Assembly: GCA_947650365.1 (NCBI GenBank)
Contig: OX393550.1
Span: forward strand, 50,795,633-50,859,632
Length of the DNA stretch: 64,000 nt
Origin: Chamaelirium japonicum
Lineage: Eukaryota > Streptophyta > Magnoliopsida > Liliales > Melanthiaceae
Direction of reading: 5' to 3'
Every line of letters begins with the position of its first letter. Position 1 is the stretch's first letter. The notes under the pieces were generated by a model that saw nothing but the letters and a program-made list of their open reading frames with translations, was not told the DNA's origin and did no database searches. The translations under genes and the position numbers were made by a program. Shown one piece after another: positions 42,808 through 56,004 of this stretch.

Positions 42808-44163
42808 TGTGGGGGGGTTTTCGTGGACCAGGTGGTTCACTTGAATTGCACAATCTAACAAACTAAAGAGACAAAAAAGATCGGGATTTACGTGGAAAAC
42901 CCCTTCTCGACGTCAAACGGAAAAAAACCACAGGTGGGGCGAGAACGCACTAAATCAACAATTCAGTTATAATCACTCCCCCTAACCTAGTTACACCTTG
43001 AGAGGACCGGTCACCCAAGATACTGACCTTTGCAATCTCACTCAAAATACCGACCTCTGCAATCTCACTCTCTCTAGCTCCATAAATTCCGGAAAGAATC
43101 GGGCAGCACCTCCTCTAGAATTCGGTCCACTCTGCTGATGGGGTAGGTTCCCTTTTATTGAGTCATGTGATGACAGTTGGTGCGCTCTGCATGGGGATGA
43201 TCCCGCAATGTGCTCAACCGTTTGCGTGGTGGGGACGTGACGCGCGGTTGTCACTCGGTAATTACGACCGAAAATCTCGGAAGTGTGGGCTGCACCCCCA
43301 TAACCGTTGTGCGATCGAGATTCCCGAGTTCAATTGTCGCGCGTTTTGCGGGCACAATTCTCGGAGAACCCAATCCTCCTCGAGCCGCTTCTTCGCGCGC
43401 GGCCGATCATCAAAGAGGGGCGGGGGAGCTTCCCCCTCGGTTTCGTGCATGGCCGACCAGCAGCGAAAAGGAGGGGCAGTCCCCCCCTTTTTCTGCTTTC
43501 GTGCGCGGCCGACCATGGGGGGAGTGGACTCCCCCCTCTCCCTGCTTTCGTGCACGGCCGACCAGGGGGGGAGTGGACTCCCCCCTCTCCCTACTTTCGT
43601 GCGCGGCCGACCAAGGGGGGTTTGGACTCCCCCCTCTCCCAACTTAGTGAGCGGCCGACCATAGGGGGGTTTGGACTCCCCCCTCTCCCAACTTAGTGCG
43701 CGGCTGACCTCTATGGGGGGGGTTTGGACTCCCCCCTCTCTTAATTTTCTTACGTGGCCGACCCGCAACGAGATTGCGGCCTCCGGTATGTTCGCTTGCT
43801 TCTCCGGGGTCCGAAATGCCTCTTTTTCTCCTCTTCGCGCGTGGCCGACCCACGACGAGATTACGGCCCCCAGTAGGTTCGCTAGCTTCTCTAGGGCCCG
43901 AAATGCCCCCTTTTCGCCTCTTCGCACGTGGCCGACCTGCGATGAGATTATGGCCCTCGATAGGTTTGCTTGCTTCTCCGGGGCCCGAAACACCCCCTTT
44001 TCTCCTCTTCGCGCGTGGCCGACTCGCGATAAGATTACGGCCCCTGGTAGGTTCGCTTGCTTCTCCAGGGTACGAAGCGCAAGGCTGGCTCGCGACGAAG
44101 TGCGCGGCCAGTCCGCGACATGCTTGACAGTCACCTTTCGGTCCAACCATCGAGGTACACACA
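42808..44163 (-). repeat. 3' LTR of the Tat element
   Basis: 1,356 bp, starting TGTGGGGGGG and ending GGTACACACA on the plus strand. It contains two minisatellites: about six units of about 51 bp (43490-43740, with GGACTCCCCCCTCTCCC and GCGCGGCCGACCA) and four units of about 87 bp (43755-44090, with GAGATTACGGCCCC and TTCGCTTGCTTCTCCGGGG). Confidence 0.92.
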
Positions 44164-44639
44164 ATACCCCATCCTGATCAGTCGGTTTCTAGCTTCGCCT
44201 GATCAGGACACTTTCACCTCGGTTTGCATACCAGTCTTGGTTTGCGTGCCATGATGGTTCAAACACCAGTTTTAGTATTGCTGGAGTTTCAAATGATAGA
44301 CTGGCCTTTTCCCAGTTTTCACCATATGGCGTCACCATGTGCCACCACCCAGCTTCCCCCTTTTTTCGGGATTCGAACCATCCCCCAAAGCTCCAAGCCT
44401 CTCTATAAGTAGAGCCTTGAAGGTTCACATTTCCATCTCTGCTTCAGATCTTCCTCTCCTTCTCTTCTGCTGGTGGAGGCTTGTTTGGGTCGACCGCGCG
44501 TTACGTGGGTCGGTCGCTTCGCTGCAGCTCCCCTTCGGATACACATCTTGGGGCTACTTGTAGGAGGCCGCGTGTCTCGTTGCTACTTACGGTCAGTCGC
44601 TCACAGTCGACTACGTGTCTCGATGTGTTCAATTACCGC

Positions 44640-46660
44640 TCCTTTATCGACGATGTCTTTCGGATGATTCTCAGTTCTCAAAAAGTTCCCATTGCTAGAA
44701 GATATTCGGGCGGCATACTGCATCCCTGCTGATATTTCTCTCTCCTTTGCAACTGGTCCCTTGGGCCAATTGAGGTGCGGCCTAAGACTTCCTTTAGCGA
44801 GCTTCTCCGTTCGTCTGTTGGAGCGCATAGGGGTGTCCCCTGGCCAGATTGCGGGCAACGGATGGAGGAAACTTCATTGCGTTGAAGCAATAGAGGAGAT
44901 GGCAGGGCATCAACTTTGTGTGGCCTATTTTCTCAAGAAGTACTTCATCAAAGACTACAAGGTGACTGTCAGCTCCGTGTATTCCTACTTCAGCCTGCAG
45001 GCTCGCGTCGGCAGTCATCCTCCCATTGGAGGCTTGTGTGACTCCGCCAGGGGCTGGAAGGAGTATCCTCTTGTAGTTGGGGGACCGTGGAGGGGTCGTC
45101 ACAAGGTCCCCGGGACTGTTTCCCACCTTGCCTACACCATAGAGGACTTCTACCCTTCTGGGCAACTCAAGTACCCTAAGTCTTTCGAGAAAGATCTGGA
45201 TGCACTGATCAAGAGGGTCACCAAAGATGACGACGACTGGAGGCAGCTATTCTCAAAACTCCCGCTGGTCAGAGCTTATAATACTCCTAAGAAGGGGAAA
45301 CAGTCAGCCTGCAGCAACTGGTGGAGGAGGGGAGCAGTCTGCTCCTTCTACAGAACTTTCCAATAGGTATGTCAGCTCCGTTAGACGCTATAATCCCAAC
45401 ACCGCAACGTCTACGCTTTGCGTGATCCTCAGGCATCGTTCAAGGTCTACTGCAGCTGCGAGTGATGATAGTCAAATAGCTGCTGCCCGTGACACAGCAG
45501 TGTCAACTGGGCATTCGAGGAGGTGTATCATTCTTGGCGAGTCTACCAACAACGACGTCGATGAGGATGACGTTCCCTGCGTTCATGTCATGAGGCAGTC
45601 TACCTACAAGGTGTTGTGTTCCCTTTCCGATGATTAGGATGATGGACTTCTTTCTCAGAGCTTGCGCCATCCCGAGGTGGACATCTTGGAAATGTCGCAG
45701 GGTTATTCACCTTCCCCTTCCCATGGGCGGAAAGGTCAATTCGTGTCTTCTGGCTCCTCCGGCTCACGGGCTTGAACTTCTACCCGCATTCCCGCTGCGG
45801 AGGCTCAGAGGGCCCAGGATGCCCCACCGAGAGGTGACGCCGTTCCAGCGCCTGCTTCGTCGGGAAGTCGCATGGGCTTGCGAGCTCACCTTCCCTCGCC
45901 TTCCTCTTCCATCTCGATCAGCGCTACCCAGTCTGCTAATTCCATTCCTTGTAGTGTTCCAGGGAGGACTTCTGCCCATCCAGAGATAGAAGAAGTCTTA
46001 GCCGATGCTACTAGCAAGGAGCGGAGGGCTACAACTACTGGGGGTTCGGGTTGGGAGGACATCCATGGGGTAACCCCTTTTCTCATGCTCGTGATTTATG
46101 TTATGCCATGATTTAATCCATTATCCCTATAATGCTCATTGCTTTCATAATTGGTGTTGATAGCTTGAGGCGGATTGTCTGGAGATGAGCAGTTGTCTCC
46201 GTTGACTAGCCGACAAGCTTTCTTCGGGCAGCGCTCAACGAGTTACAGAACTTGAGCGTTCTCTCATGATTGCTCAGCGGGAGCTGGTCCTGGCTCGAGA
46301 TACCTTGTTCGATGCTCGGAGGCTTTACTCCGAGGAGGTGGCCGAACTTAATAGCAAGCTAGAGTTTGCTAAGGTGGAGCACACCGTGGACCGTCTTGAA
46401 TTGGAGCCCGCACTATAAGATACAAGGACGGAGCTCTCGAAGGTGAACCTTCGCTTTGCTGATCAAGGTGCCATAGTTCGGAGTCTTCGTAGGGAGGCGA
46501 CAGAAGCTAAGCTAGCTTACGAGACTGAAGTCGCCGTGCTGAATTTGGCTGCGGAACAACAGGCTGAGCAGCACAAGGTTGCGCTTGCACAGCAGCTTGA
46601 TGAGTGCCACCGAGAAGTGAAAGTAACTCTCGACACTCAGGCCTCCGGATGATGAAGGAA
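44640..46660 (+). mobile_element. Antisense ORF of the Tat element (Transposase_28-like)
   Basis: On the strand opposite to gag-pol, between integrase and the 3' LTR. Residues such as IRAAYCIPADISL, CGLRLPLASFSVRLLERIG and SPGQIAGNGWR match what I know of the Pfam family Transposase_28 (putative gypsy-type transposon protein). The 3' part is a Glu/Ala/Leu-rich coiled coil (LRREATEAKLAYETEVAVLN). Similar antisense frames are known in Grande-type and other Tat elements, and an intron-like AT-rich interval before the coiled coil fits spliced expression. The function is unknown. Broken in several places. Confidence 0.7.
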
Positions 46661-46869
46661 AGTTGACAAGCTGCGGAGTAGCTGTCGAAAGGGAAAGGGA
46701 AGAGCCGCTCGGATGACTGATCCTCCTCCTCTTTTTGTAATTTGCAATGTAATGAAACGATCTTTTGGCTTGTACTGGAACCACTGGTGATTAACTATCT
46801 GCATGCTTAAGTTGTGTTTTTTCTCTTATCAACCTTGTGCATTGATTGCACGCCGGCGGCATGTCACCT

Positions 46870-47335
46870 AACCCTTGGCTTAGGTAGATTGTTCGGTCAT
46901 ACCTGAGCGGGGTCTATTGACCAATCTTCCTGTGTGTTCTCTGACCAGTCATGCCCTACGGAGGGACCTGTCGACCAGTCAGCCAGGTGGTAAAACTATC
47001 TAGGAGTGTTATATACCATATGGTTTAAGTTGGTTATCGGTCGTACCCAAGCGGGGTCTATTGACTGATCTTCCAAGGTGAACGACCGGTCACGCCTTGT
47101 GCAGGGACCTGTTGACCAGTCGACCAAGTGGTAGAACTCGCTTGGAGTGTTATGTACCACTTGGTTTAAGCTGGTTAATCGATCATACCCAAGCGGGGTC
47201 TATCAATCGATCTTCCAAGATGCTCACCAGCCGGTCACGCCCTGCGTAGTGACCTATTGACCGGTCGGCCAAGTAGTTGAACTCGCTTGGAGTGTTATGT
47301 ACCACTTGCTTTAAGTTGTGTTAGTTAACCACCAT
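46870..47335. repeat. Threefold repeat of about 142 bp in the Tat 3' region
   Basis: AAGCGGGGTCTATTGAC-like blocks begin near 46899, 47043 and 47185, each followed by ATCTTCC, GGTCACGCC, GGGACCTGTTGACC and GGAGTGTTATGTACCA. Confidence 0.85.
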
Positions 47336-47349
47336 CATTACACATACAC

Positions 47350-48560
47350 AAAAATATTAAGAAAACGTATCTTTATTAAATAGAATTCGAGCTATAAAGT
47401 GACTATATGCATTCCTCCTGCTCAGCTGCCTTGGTAGAACTTGCGTAAGTTGGTAACATTCCATGGCTTTGCTAGCACGTCGCCTCTTCAAACGATAGGT
47501 ACCATTCTTTCCCATGCTATCAACAATGTATAGCCCTTCCCAAGTAGTACCCAGCTTGCCACTTCCTGGCACTTTAGTGTTATCGAATACCTTCCACATG
47601 ACCAGATCATCTTGCTTGAAGATTCGCCTCCTAACTTTGCGATCGTACGCCCTTTTAATGGCTTGATGATAGTTAGCTAAGCGTGCTCTCGCTCTTTCCC
47701 TCTTCTCCTTCAGTAGGTCTAGGCTATCAAGCAGGAGTTCGCCATTCACCTCTGGATCGGTAGCTATAGCTATCTGCAATGTCGGCACCAGTGTTTCTGT
47801 GGGAAGGACTGCTTCAGAGCTGTAGGTGAGACTGAATGGGGACTCACCTGTCGGTAGCTTCGGTATCATGCGATAAGCCCATAGAACTCCTGGTAAGGCC
47901 TCCTCCCACAGACTCTTCTTCTGCTCCAACTTCTTCTTCAGCATGTCTAGAATAGCTCGGTTCGTCGACTTTGCTTGCCCGTTGTTCTGAGGGTACCGGG
48001 GTGTAGAGAAGAACAACTTGATGTTGTTGTTAGCACAAAACTTCTTAATTGACTCCGCATCGAACTGTCGTTCATTGTCTGCAACAAAAGCCCGCGGCAA
48101 TCCAAATCGATATATGATGCTACTCCATAAAAACTTTCCGACTTGCACCTCTTCGATTTTCAGAAAAGGGATGGCCTCCACCTACTTGGTGAAGTAGTCG
48201 GTGGCGACGATGAGAAACTTCCTTCGGTTGGGCGACGTTGGGAATGGACCCAAAATATCCAACCCCCACTGCTGGAAGGACCAAGGGATAGATATTGGGT
48301 GCAACTCTTCAACTGGTTGGTATATGGAGGGAGCATGCTTTTGGCATTGAAGACATCTCTTCACGTATCCTTCCGCATCTGCTTCCATGGTAGGCCAGTG
48401 GTAGCCCTGCAGCTTTATCTTCCGCGCCATGGATCTTCCTCCAGAGTGATTCCCATATCCTCCTTTATGTACTTCCCTCATGATCTCTGCTGCTTGCCCT
48501 CCTGTGAGGCACTTGAGGTAGGGTCCGCCGAATGAGTGCTTGTATAGTTCATCTTCGATG
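47350..48560 (-). mobile_element. Tat element integrase region
   Basis: Order on the minus strand: zinc-binding part (CLQCQKHA), core (QWGLDILGPFP; FGLPRAFVADNERQFD; YPQNNGQA with the third acidic position region) and C-terminal domain (LPGVLWAYR, TGESPFSLTYSSEAVLP, KVPGSGKLGTTWEGLY). This wording is typical of Tat integrases. Confidence 0.88.
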
Positions 48561-49570
48561 AGAGTGTATCTCGATGCATGCACCCTGATTCTTCTTGAAT
48601 CATCAGTGTCTTCTGGTAGTATCCCATCAAGTAGGTACTTTTTCATATTGACTATCCAACCATCACCGGCTGCGATATCATAAATTGCTCTAGTGGCTTG
48701 TATATTCTCGACTAGGCAGCTTTCCTCTGTGCAGTCAACTGTTCTAGGACTAGCTTGCACCTCGATGATGACCCACTTTTCTTCATCTCCACTAAGGACC
48801 GACACTAGGTTAGCGAGGGCATCCGCTCGCTTGTTCTCCAATCTAGAAAATTGGTGAAAGTCTATGCTCTCGAACTTGGCCATCAGTTCCCGCACTAGCT
48901 TCAAGTAGGCCATCATTCTCGCATCACGGGCTTCGTATTTGCCAGTAATCTGACTGATCACGAGCTGGGAGTCGCCATAGACCTGCAAGTTGGTCACCTC
49001 TAGCTCTTCTGCCATCTCTAGCCCCACCAGCATTGCCTCATATTCGGCTTCGTTGTTTATCGCCAGAAAGAGTAGTCGCACTGACTTTTCGAGTTTTGTG
49101 TGGTCAGGAGTTATCAGGACTACCCCCACTCCACTCCCAGTTGCGCATGATGAGCCGTCCACGAACAACCTCCAACCCTCTTATTCATCTTCTCCTTGTC
49201 CTGTTACCGTACCGACTCCCATGGGTTGGCCGGTAGCTACCGATAGGTTTTCCAACATTCCTGGCACTGGTGTAGTGTCTTCCGCCGAAAAATCACTAAG
49301 AAAGTCTGCAAGTGCTTGGCCCTTGATTGCTTTCTGGGGCATGTACCATGGGCCAAATTCTTGCAGTTCAGCGGCCCACTTACTCAGGCGATCTGCCCAC
49401 GTAGAGTTGTCTAGAACTTCCTTCAGGGGGTGCTCGATGATGACCTCGATAGGATGGGCGACGAAATACGGGCGGAGCCTTCTAGATACATACACCAACA
49501 CCAATGCAACTTGCTCAATTCGTGCTTATCTAGTTTCAGCCGATGTCATGATGTGGCTGACGTAATAGAC
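48560..49570 (-). mobile_element. Tat element dual RNase H region
   Basis: Nearer RT is the ordinary RNase H remnant (VLVYVSRRL, LSKWAAELQEFG, KGQALADFL). It is followed by the second, archaeal-type RNase H (FVDGSS, GVGVVLITPD, NNEAEYEAMLVGLEMA, VYGDSQLVI, RADALANL). The second domain is the hallmark of the Tat clade. Confidence 0.88.
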
Positions 49571-49699
49571 AGGTCTCTCCACTCTATCTCACTCGCATAT
49601 CAGTACTGCACTAATTGTTGCCTCAGATACTGAGAGATACACCCCCAGCGTTGCACCAGACTCAGGGGCTGTCAGGATTGGGGGTCGATCGAGGTACGT

Positions 49700-50660
49700 C
49701 TTCAGCTCTTGAAAAGCTTCTTTACATTACTGGTCCCAATCGACAGGTATGAGTTTACCTAGCCTTTCGAACAAGGGCCGATACTGGTCTGAGGACTTGG
49801 ATATGAAGTGGTTAAGGGTGTTGATCTGGCCGGTTAGCTTCTGTACTTCCTTCCGCGACCTCGGTGACAACATCTCCGCCAAAGCTCGGATCGGTTCCAG
49901 GTTGGCCTCAATCCCCCGTCGAGTGACCAAATAGCCTAGAAATTTTCCCGACGTCACACCGAAGGCGCATTGGCCGGGTTTAACTTCATGTTATACCTCC
50001 GCAGAGTTGCAAAGGTTTCCTCCAGGTCTTGCATATGCGTCTCCTCTGCCTGGCTCTTTACGAGTAAGTCATCGACGTAGACCTCCACGTTCCTTCCAAT
50101 CTGCTTGACGAACATTCTGTTTACCAGCCTTTGGTAAGTTGCCCCCGTATTCTTCAACCCAAACAGCATCATCTTGTAGTAGTAGAGTCCTCAGCCTGTG
50201 ACGAAGGTAGTATGCTCCTAGTCCTCCGGATACATGGGGATTTGGTGATAGACCGAGTACCCATCCATGAATGAAAGCCTCTCATGCCCAGCAGTCAAAT
50301 CAACCAAGGTATCAATCCGAGGTAGCGGGTAATTGTCTTTCAGGCACGCCTGGTTTAGGTTCATGAAATCAATGGAGACCCATATGGCTCCGGACTTCTT
50401 GGGGACAGCGACCACGTTGGCGATCCACTTCGGGTACTGGGCCTCTCGAATGATGCCTGCCCGTAGTAACTTTTCTACTTCCGAGTTGACGGCAGCTGCT
50501 TTCTCTGGTGCTAGCGACCGGGGCTTCTGGCGGACAGGCACGGCTCCTTCTCGAATGTTGAGGTGATGGCATGCTATCTCAGGTTTGATGCCCGGCATGT
50601 CTTCAACCGACCATGCGAACACATCCTGGTTCACCTTGAGAAACGTCGTCATTGCTTTGA
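49700..50660 (-). mobile_element. Tat element reverse transcriptase region
   Basis: Motifs on the minus strand: AWSVEDMPGI, HHLNIREGAVPVRQKPR, DNYPLPRID and EVYVDDLLVKS (the catalytic YxDD-type box), then GYLVTRRGIEANLEPI and KEVQKLTGQINTLNHFI. Confidence 0.9.
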
Positions 50661-50799
50661 CATAGGGCCTTGATAGTTACGACCCAAGGAACGTGATCCT
50701 CAAATTCCTCGCTTATCCCAGGTCAACAGGTAGGATGGGTTCGACCGCAGGCGACTCTTCCCATTCAGCGTTCGGGCCGGTTATTGAATTTTTCGACTC

Positions 50800-51170
50800 T
50801 TCTGGTTCTTCAGATTCAACCAGTCAATCGGTATTCTGTAAATGCGTTGACTCGTCCAACTCTTTACATTCAGCTGACCGGTCGGTCTTCAACAGGTCCC
50901 TCGGCTCAGTTAGCTCGTTAAATTCAGCTAGCTGATCGGTCTTCTTCGAATTCCTCGACGCAGTCAGTTCTTTACGTTCAATTGATAGGTCGGGCTTCTT
51001 TGGGTTCATCGACACTATCAGTTCTTTAAGTTCAACTGACAGGTCGGTCTTCAGCAGGTCTTTCGATTCAGCTAGCTCTTTAAGTTCAGCTAGCTGATCG
51101 GTCTTCTTTGAATTCCTCGACGCAGTCAGTTCTTTACATTCAACTGATAGGTCGGTCTTCTTAAGGGACT
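50800..51170 (-). repeat. 57-bp (19-residue) repeats between protease and RT of the Tat element
   Basis: Period about 57 bp. On the minus strand the repeated peptide is of the type KKTDQLAEFNELTEPRDLL, KTDRSAECKELDES and so on, charged and Leu-poor. It probably forms a flexible or coiled spacer in the polyprotein. Confidence 0.75.
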
Positions 51171-51399
51171 GACATCCTCAAGCTTCTATGCTTGGTTTCG
51201 CGAGGGGTGTAATTATTGAAGCTTCTTGACTGTGCTTCGTGGTCCAGAGGTTGACGATGAATGATTCAGCTCCGTCTTCAACCTGGTTCTCCTCCCTCGA
51301 TTTGGCACATCGTCTTCAGATGGATGGCACTAAACTCGCACTTGGCCGCTGAGGACTGGTCGCCTCGAATGCTCATCACGCCCTTGTCGGTCCAGAACT

Positions 51400-51800
51400 T
51401 TACAACTTAGTGGACCGATGAGGGGACCGTGTCTAAATAATGGAGCCACAGCCTTCCGATGATGATGTTGTACGCCGAGTTTGCTTCAATCACAATGAAC
51501 CGAGTGAGGTTGGTGAGATGTATTGTTGTGATCGGGAGGGTGATCTCGCCAACTACTCTTGCAACCTCTCCCGTGAAGTCCGTTATCGTTGCAGATGATT
51601 TAGTCAACTGCCCGCGATCTAGCTGCATGGCATCGAAGGCACTGAGAAAGAGTACGTCTACCGAACTCTCGGCATCGACCAGGATCCTCTTCGCCAGGCA
51701 GTTCGCTATCTGTAGCCGTAAGACCAGATCAGCCGTCGAAAACTATACGGCTACTTCCACTCTTGGCTCAGGATAAATGATAGGGTCGAGCACCACATGG
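51400..51800 (-). mobile_element. Tat element protease region
   Basis: Minus-strand motifs include VDALFLSAFD-like sequence near 51640 and ANSAYNIIIGRLWL (about 51440-51490), the conserved C-terminal flap-side motif of gypsy aspartic proteases (YNaIlGR.wL). Confidence 0.75.
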
Positions 51801-51949
51801 TGGACTTACCGTGCTTGCTCTATACGCCGGACTTGACGATCGACGGAATTATAGGATGGTACCGGGCCATGGTATCCATAGACCACGTCTACCTCTCAGA
51901 GTTGGCTTCTTTCTGGCGGGGGACCCGGTAGGCACGGTGCTGTCGCTCC

Positions 51950-52776
51950 CCGCTGGACTTCTCCTACGGCCTTGGTCTCCTTGCGTTGAGGGAGGTCAAT
52001 GAAGCAGCCAAGGTAGCGGTGTCAATGAGATCCTCAATGTGATGCTTGAGTGCCCGACATTGCATGGCCTTGGCCTTGGTGGTATTCACAATATTGATCA
52101 ATGAACTGTGTGCTCAATTCCGAGAAGGATGAGATGGATGAGGGCTTGAGCTTGTGGAACCATTCGAGAGGGGTTCCTGACAAGCTGTTGATGAAGGTCT
52201 GACAGAGGATATGGTCATCCTCATGGGGGACCAAGGCATCCTGGAAAGCAAGCACATGCTCTACCGGGTCCTTTGGTCCATCAAACTTAGGGAGGCATGG
52301 AGGATTCCACCCTCGAAGAAATGATTCCCTGAGGAGCTTCTCGATGAGTGGCGATCGTGCAGCTCCTCGGATGGTGACTTCTTCTAGCTGAACAGGATCT
52401 CGGGATCCTGGTCGGTCTCACTGGGTTCCTTCTTGATCTCTGAGTCTCTCCACGGCATGTACCCTGATGTGATCATGGACGCTCCTTCGGTCAGCAGTGT
52501 GAGCTGGTTGTCGACTGGCTGGCGTCACCCGAGTGTGGTGACTATCGCTCGGTTGCTGACGGTGTTCATCCTCTTGCTTTGGGCGGCAAGGTTGTGCTGA
52601 ATACGTCTTTGAGTGGTACTTGGAGGCAGGCGGCTGTCGGGGGTGCGCATCGAGCCGGGACCAGACATCCGAGCGTACCGATGCTCCTGGGCTTGTTTGT
52701 TTCTTTCAGCCAATTTCGGGTTACTTGAGACTTGCCCGTTAGGATTCACAATTTGGACCTCTACCGAGCGATTCGC
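51950..52776 (-). mobile_element. Tat element gag domain (part left of the nested LTR)
   Basis: Contains CQTFINSLSGTPLEWFHKLKPSSISSFSELSTQFI, here given by its parts CQTFINSLSGTP, EWFHKL and SISSFSELSTQFI, which is the Retrotrans_gag capsid signature. The remainder of gag lies at 56956-57540. Confidence 0.85.
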
Positions 52777-55700
52777 TGTCACGCCCCAGAAATCTGAAGA
52801 CCGATCCCTGGGGTGTGAAATGGGAAAAAGATGGGGGTTCTGGGTCTGGTTACTTAACTATACCAATTTGGGTTCTCACAGGGCTTCTTCGCTCTCTAAT
52901 ATGAAAAACAAAAAGGAGGGAGAAACAAGAGGGGAATCTTTTAAATTTGATTTTTCAAAAAATATTTTTATTAAAAAGCAAAGAAAGAGAAACTATCAAC
53001 AGAGAGAAGATATTATCTAGTCAAGCTCAACCTTCAAAAGTCCTATCCTCTCAGTATGTGTGACCTGTCGGTGCCACTACATATTGACAGGAGTCTATCT
53101 GAGGGAGCACGAGGCTCAAGCCTCTTACGGCTAACCAATTAGTCTCATCCGCTCCCTAACACTCAGGTGCACCAGTCTAGGGTTCCTATCTACAGGGTTA
53201 ATCAATTTAGTCATTTATATGCACTTATATTTTCATTATGATCTATCATAAGCTTAGGGCCTTGAGGAGAGGCCTAACCAAAAGAATTCAGCTGGAACCA
53301 TTGCAACTACAACCATAGAATACTAACTAACAAATAAAAACTCTTATTCCAATACAATTACAATGTCTGAAGAGAAAAGACTACAAGATTGACGTACTAA
53401 GCCGAAAGGTAACACTGCAACTCTAACTCCGCCTCTGGAATCCTACTGCTACTCCTAAGCCTCCGGACCTGCAACTGAGCCTACTCGTGGGAAAGAGTAG
53501 CCCCCAATAGGAAATTGGGAGATTAGCCAAATTAATGGCTAGTGACATCCTAATAGTCTATAATAATATGAGACGACCAATTGTAACAAATTAAGATATA
53601 ATCTAGCAGTTCTAGTATGATCAAAGTTTGTCGAATGATACCTAAACCTATCAGTAGTCTATATTCACATGCAATTCCTACTGTCACTAGGTTATCTAAC
53701 CTAAAGTCCATTCAATGTTCTACAGCATTAAAGAACAAACTAAATAAGACATTCATTTAAAGTCACGAGATCATCATGTGAACAGTCATACAATTCTAAA
53801 TTCATGTACAGATAAAACACACTCTATCAAAATGTGAACCCCGGATATTTTGTTCATCCTGCCCCCGGTCGGGCATTACTATAGGGCCTTTTATTTCGAT
53901 GTAGAGGGCCAACTCTCTCGCCGTGCATCCACCAACACCATGCACAAATCACCCAGATGATCATAAGGGGTTTCCCGTCTTTCACGGTGGAGCTCTACCG
54001 CCCAACTTGCTTTACTATGGGGACTTCAACTCCCCGGGATAGGGTTGCTAGGCCAATCCCTACTCGAGGGCACCTCCTATTGGCTTTACCACAACCCTTG
54101 CCCGTGACCCCTAACCTACTTAACTTCGGCTGTACGCGCAGGGTGGTTCACGGCCCTTGCGCGCACGGGGTCCCTACCTTCTTACCAGGTAGATTCTCAT
54201 ATAACATCTTTCAATATATACAATGAAGCTACAAAAAGTCTATTTAATGCTTATCAATTTCCAACAATTTACCCCTGGTCCCGTACTGCTCTCGCAACCC
54301 ATGCGATATAATAAATCAATAAAGTAAAACACTCATCCCAGTGACCCGTGTGCTAGGGTTGCCATACACCTCTCAGGAGGGTGGGCCCCGATAATTATTA
54401 GTTATTCAATTTATTATTTAATTTAAGGGAATCCTAATTACGGTGTCCATACAATCAAAAGCTAGCAATCATTATTATTATTTTATTAATATTTTAAGCA
54501 TGCGTCGCCGGACTCGCGACTCCGTATGCAAGGTGGGGTCCACTTGACCACATGCGACGATGCCCGACGGGGCCCGCATGCAGTGTCATGGACACCTACC
54601 CTTAGTCATTCTCATTTCCCACTATTAAAGACCACGCAAGGGTAGTAGATGTCACCTGGCTGTCGATTACACATGACTCCTGCTAGCTGCCTCTGATCCG
54701 TCTCCGCTGGATCACCACAATCAAGATCTGATAATAACCACAGCTCTGCATCACAACTCTATCGATTAAAACAAAAGAATCTACGATGAGGGTTCTATGC
54801 CAAGGATAGTCGGACACCCTCAATAGGGGACCAACATTGAGTCGACAGCACGCAAATCCGTGCGACTGAAGAACTTGAACCTAACCAATACTAGGCCAAT
54901 CAAGTAAACAGAAGCTAAACCTACTCATCGAATCGAGCTTGAAGAACCATTTCCGATGGTTCCAGTTTCGCTGGAATCCGACTTCAGTCGGATGGTTTCG
55001 GGTAAAACCACGTAGAACCGATAAAATCGATCGTATGGTTGGTTCACTAGGGTAGAAGAGGTTTTAGGGTTATATTCTGGGTTTGATAGGTGGGACTCAA
55101 TATTCTGAGCACAATGCCGCTGGTTTCGTCCGAATCCGAGTTCGGACGATGAAACGGCGGTCAAACCACGGTACCGCGATAATATCGGGTCCAAGGATAA
55201 AACAGGGTATTAAACAGTATAAATACTATTCTAGACTATGACCAACAGGTAGTATTTTCCGAGCCGGTCGAAATGGCGCTGGTTTCGTCCAATTCCGAGT
55301 TCGGACGGAGAAATGGCAGTCGAACCAAAATCGTCTGGTTCACGGGTCTGGTTCAGGTGAACCAGACCGGTTCACTGCATGGGTTGGGTCTGCTGGGTCG
55401 GGTCGGGTCTGCAGTGGGAAGTCGGGTCGGGTTCAGGGTTTAATAGGATCGGGTCTGGGGTTTAATTAAAACATGGGAATTTACTGTTTTGCCCCCCCCC
55501 CCCATGTTCATCTTCTCCACGAGAACAGCGGGGGGGGCTGGTTCTATGCACCGGCGGCCGACGAGAGGGGCGGCCTGGAGTGCCGGCGAGCGCTCGGCCG
55601 GCCTCTCCCGCACCACCCCCACAGAGGAGGCACGGTGGGAGGCGGCCGGAGCGGCCGTCGGTGCCCGAGATCGAGCTCGGCTGGAGGGGGCTCGCGCGGG

Positions 55701-55959
55701 GTTGCGGTCGGACCGGATGTCGGTGGTCGCCAGGGATCGTCGGGAGGGGCTCGGTTGCGGAGGCGGTGTCCGCCCGTGCGGGCCGCGACAAGAGAGGAGG
55801 AAGGGGGTCGCGGAGGAGATGGGAGGAGGAGGGGCTGACCTGGGGGTGTAGGTGCGCTCGCCAGTGCTCCGACGAGGGGCGGGTCGGGGTGTTCCGATCC
55901 TCTCCCTCCATCTCTTCTTCTTCTCTCTCTCTGTCTCCCGTTCTCTCTCTTCTTCTCCC

Positions 55960-56004
<45 letters not shown>

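Noticed and set aside
43158-44177. Long frames on both strands rich in Arg, Pro and Gly
   Set aside because: They follow the minisatellites of the Tat LTR and recur at 58005-58912 in the other LTR.
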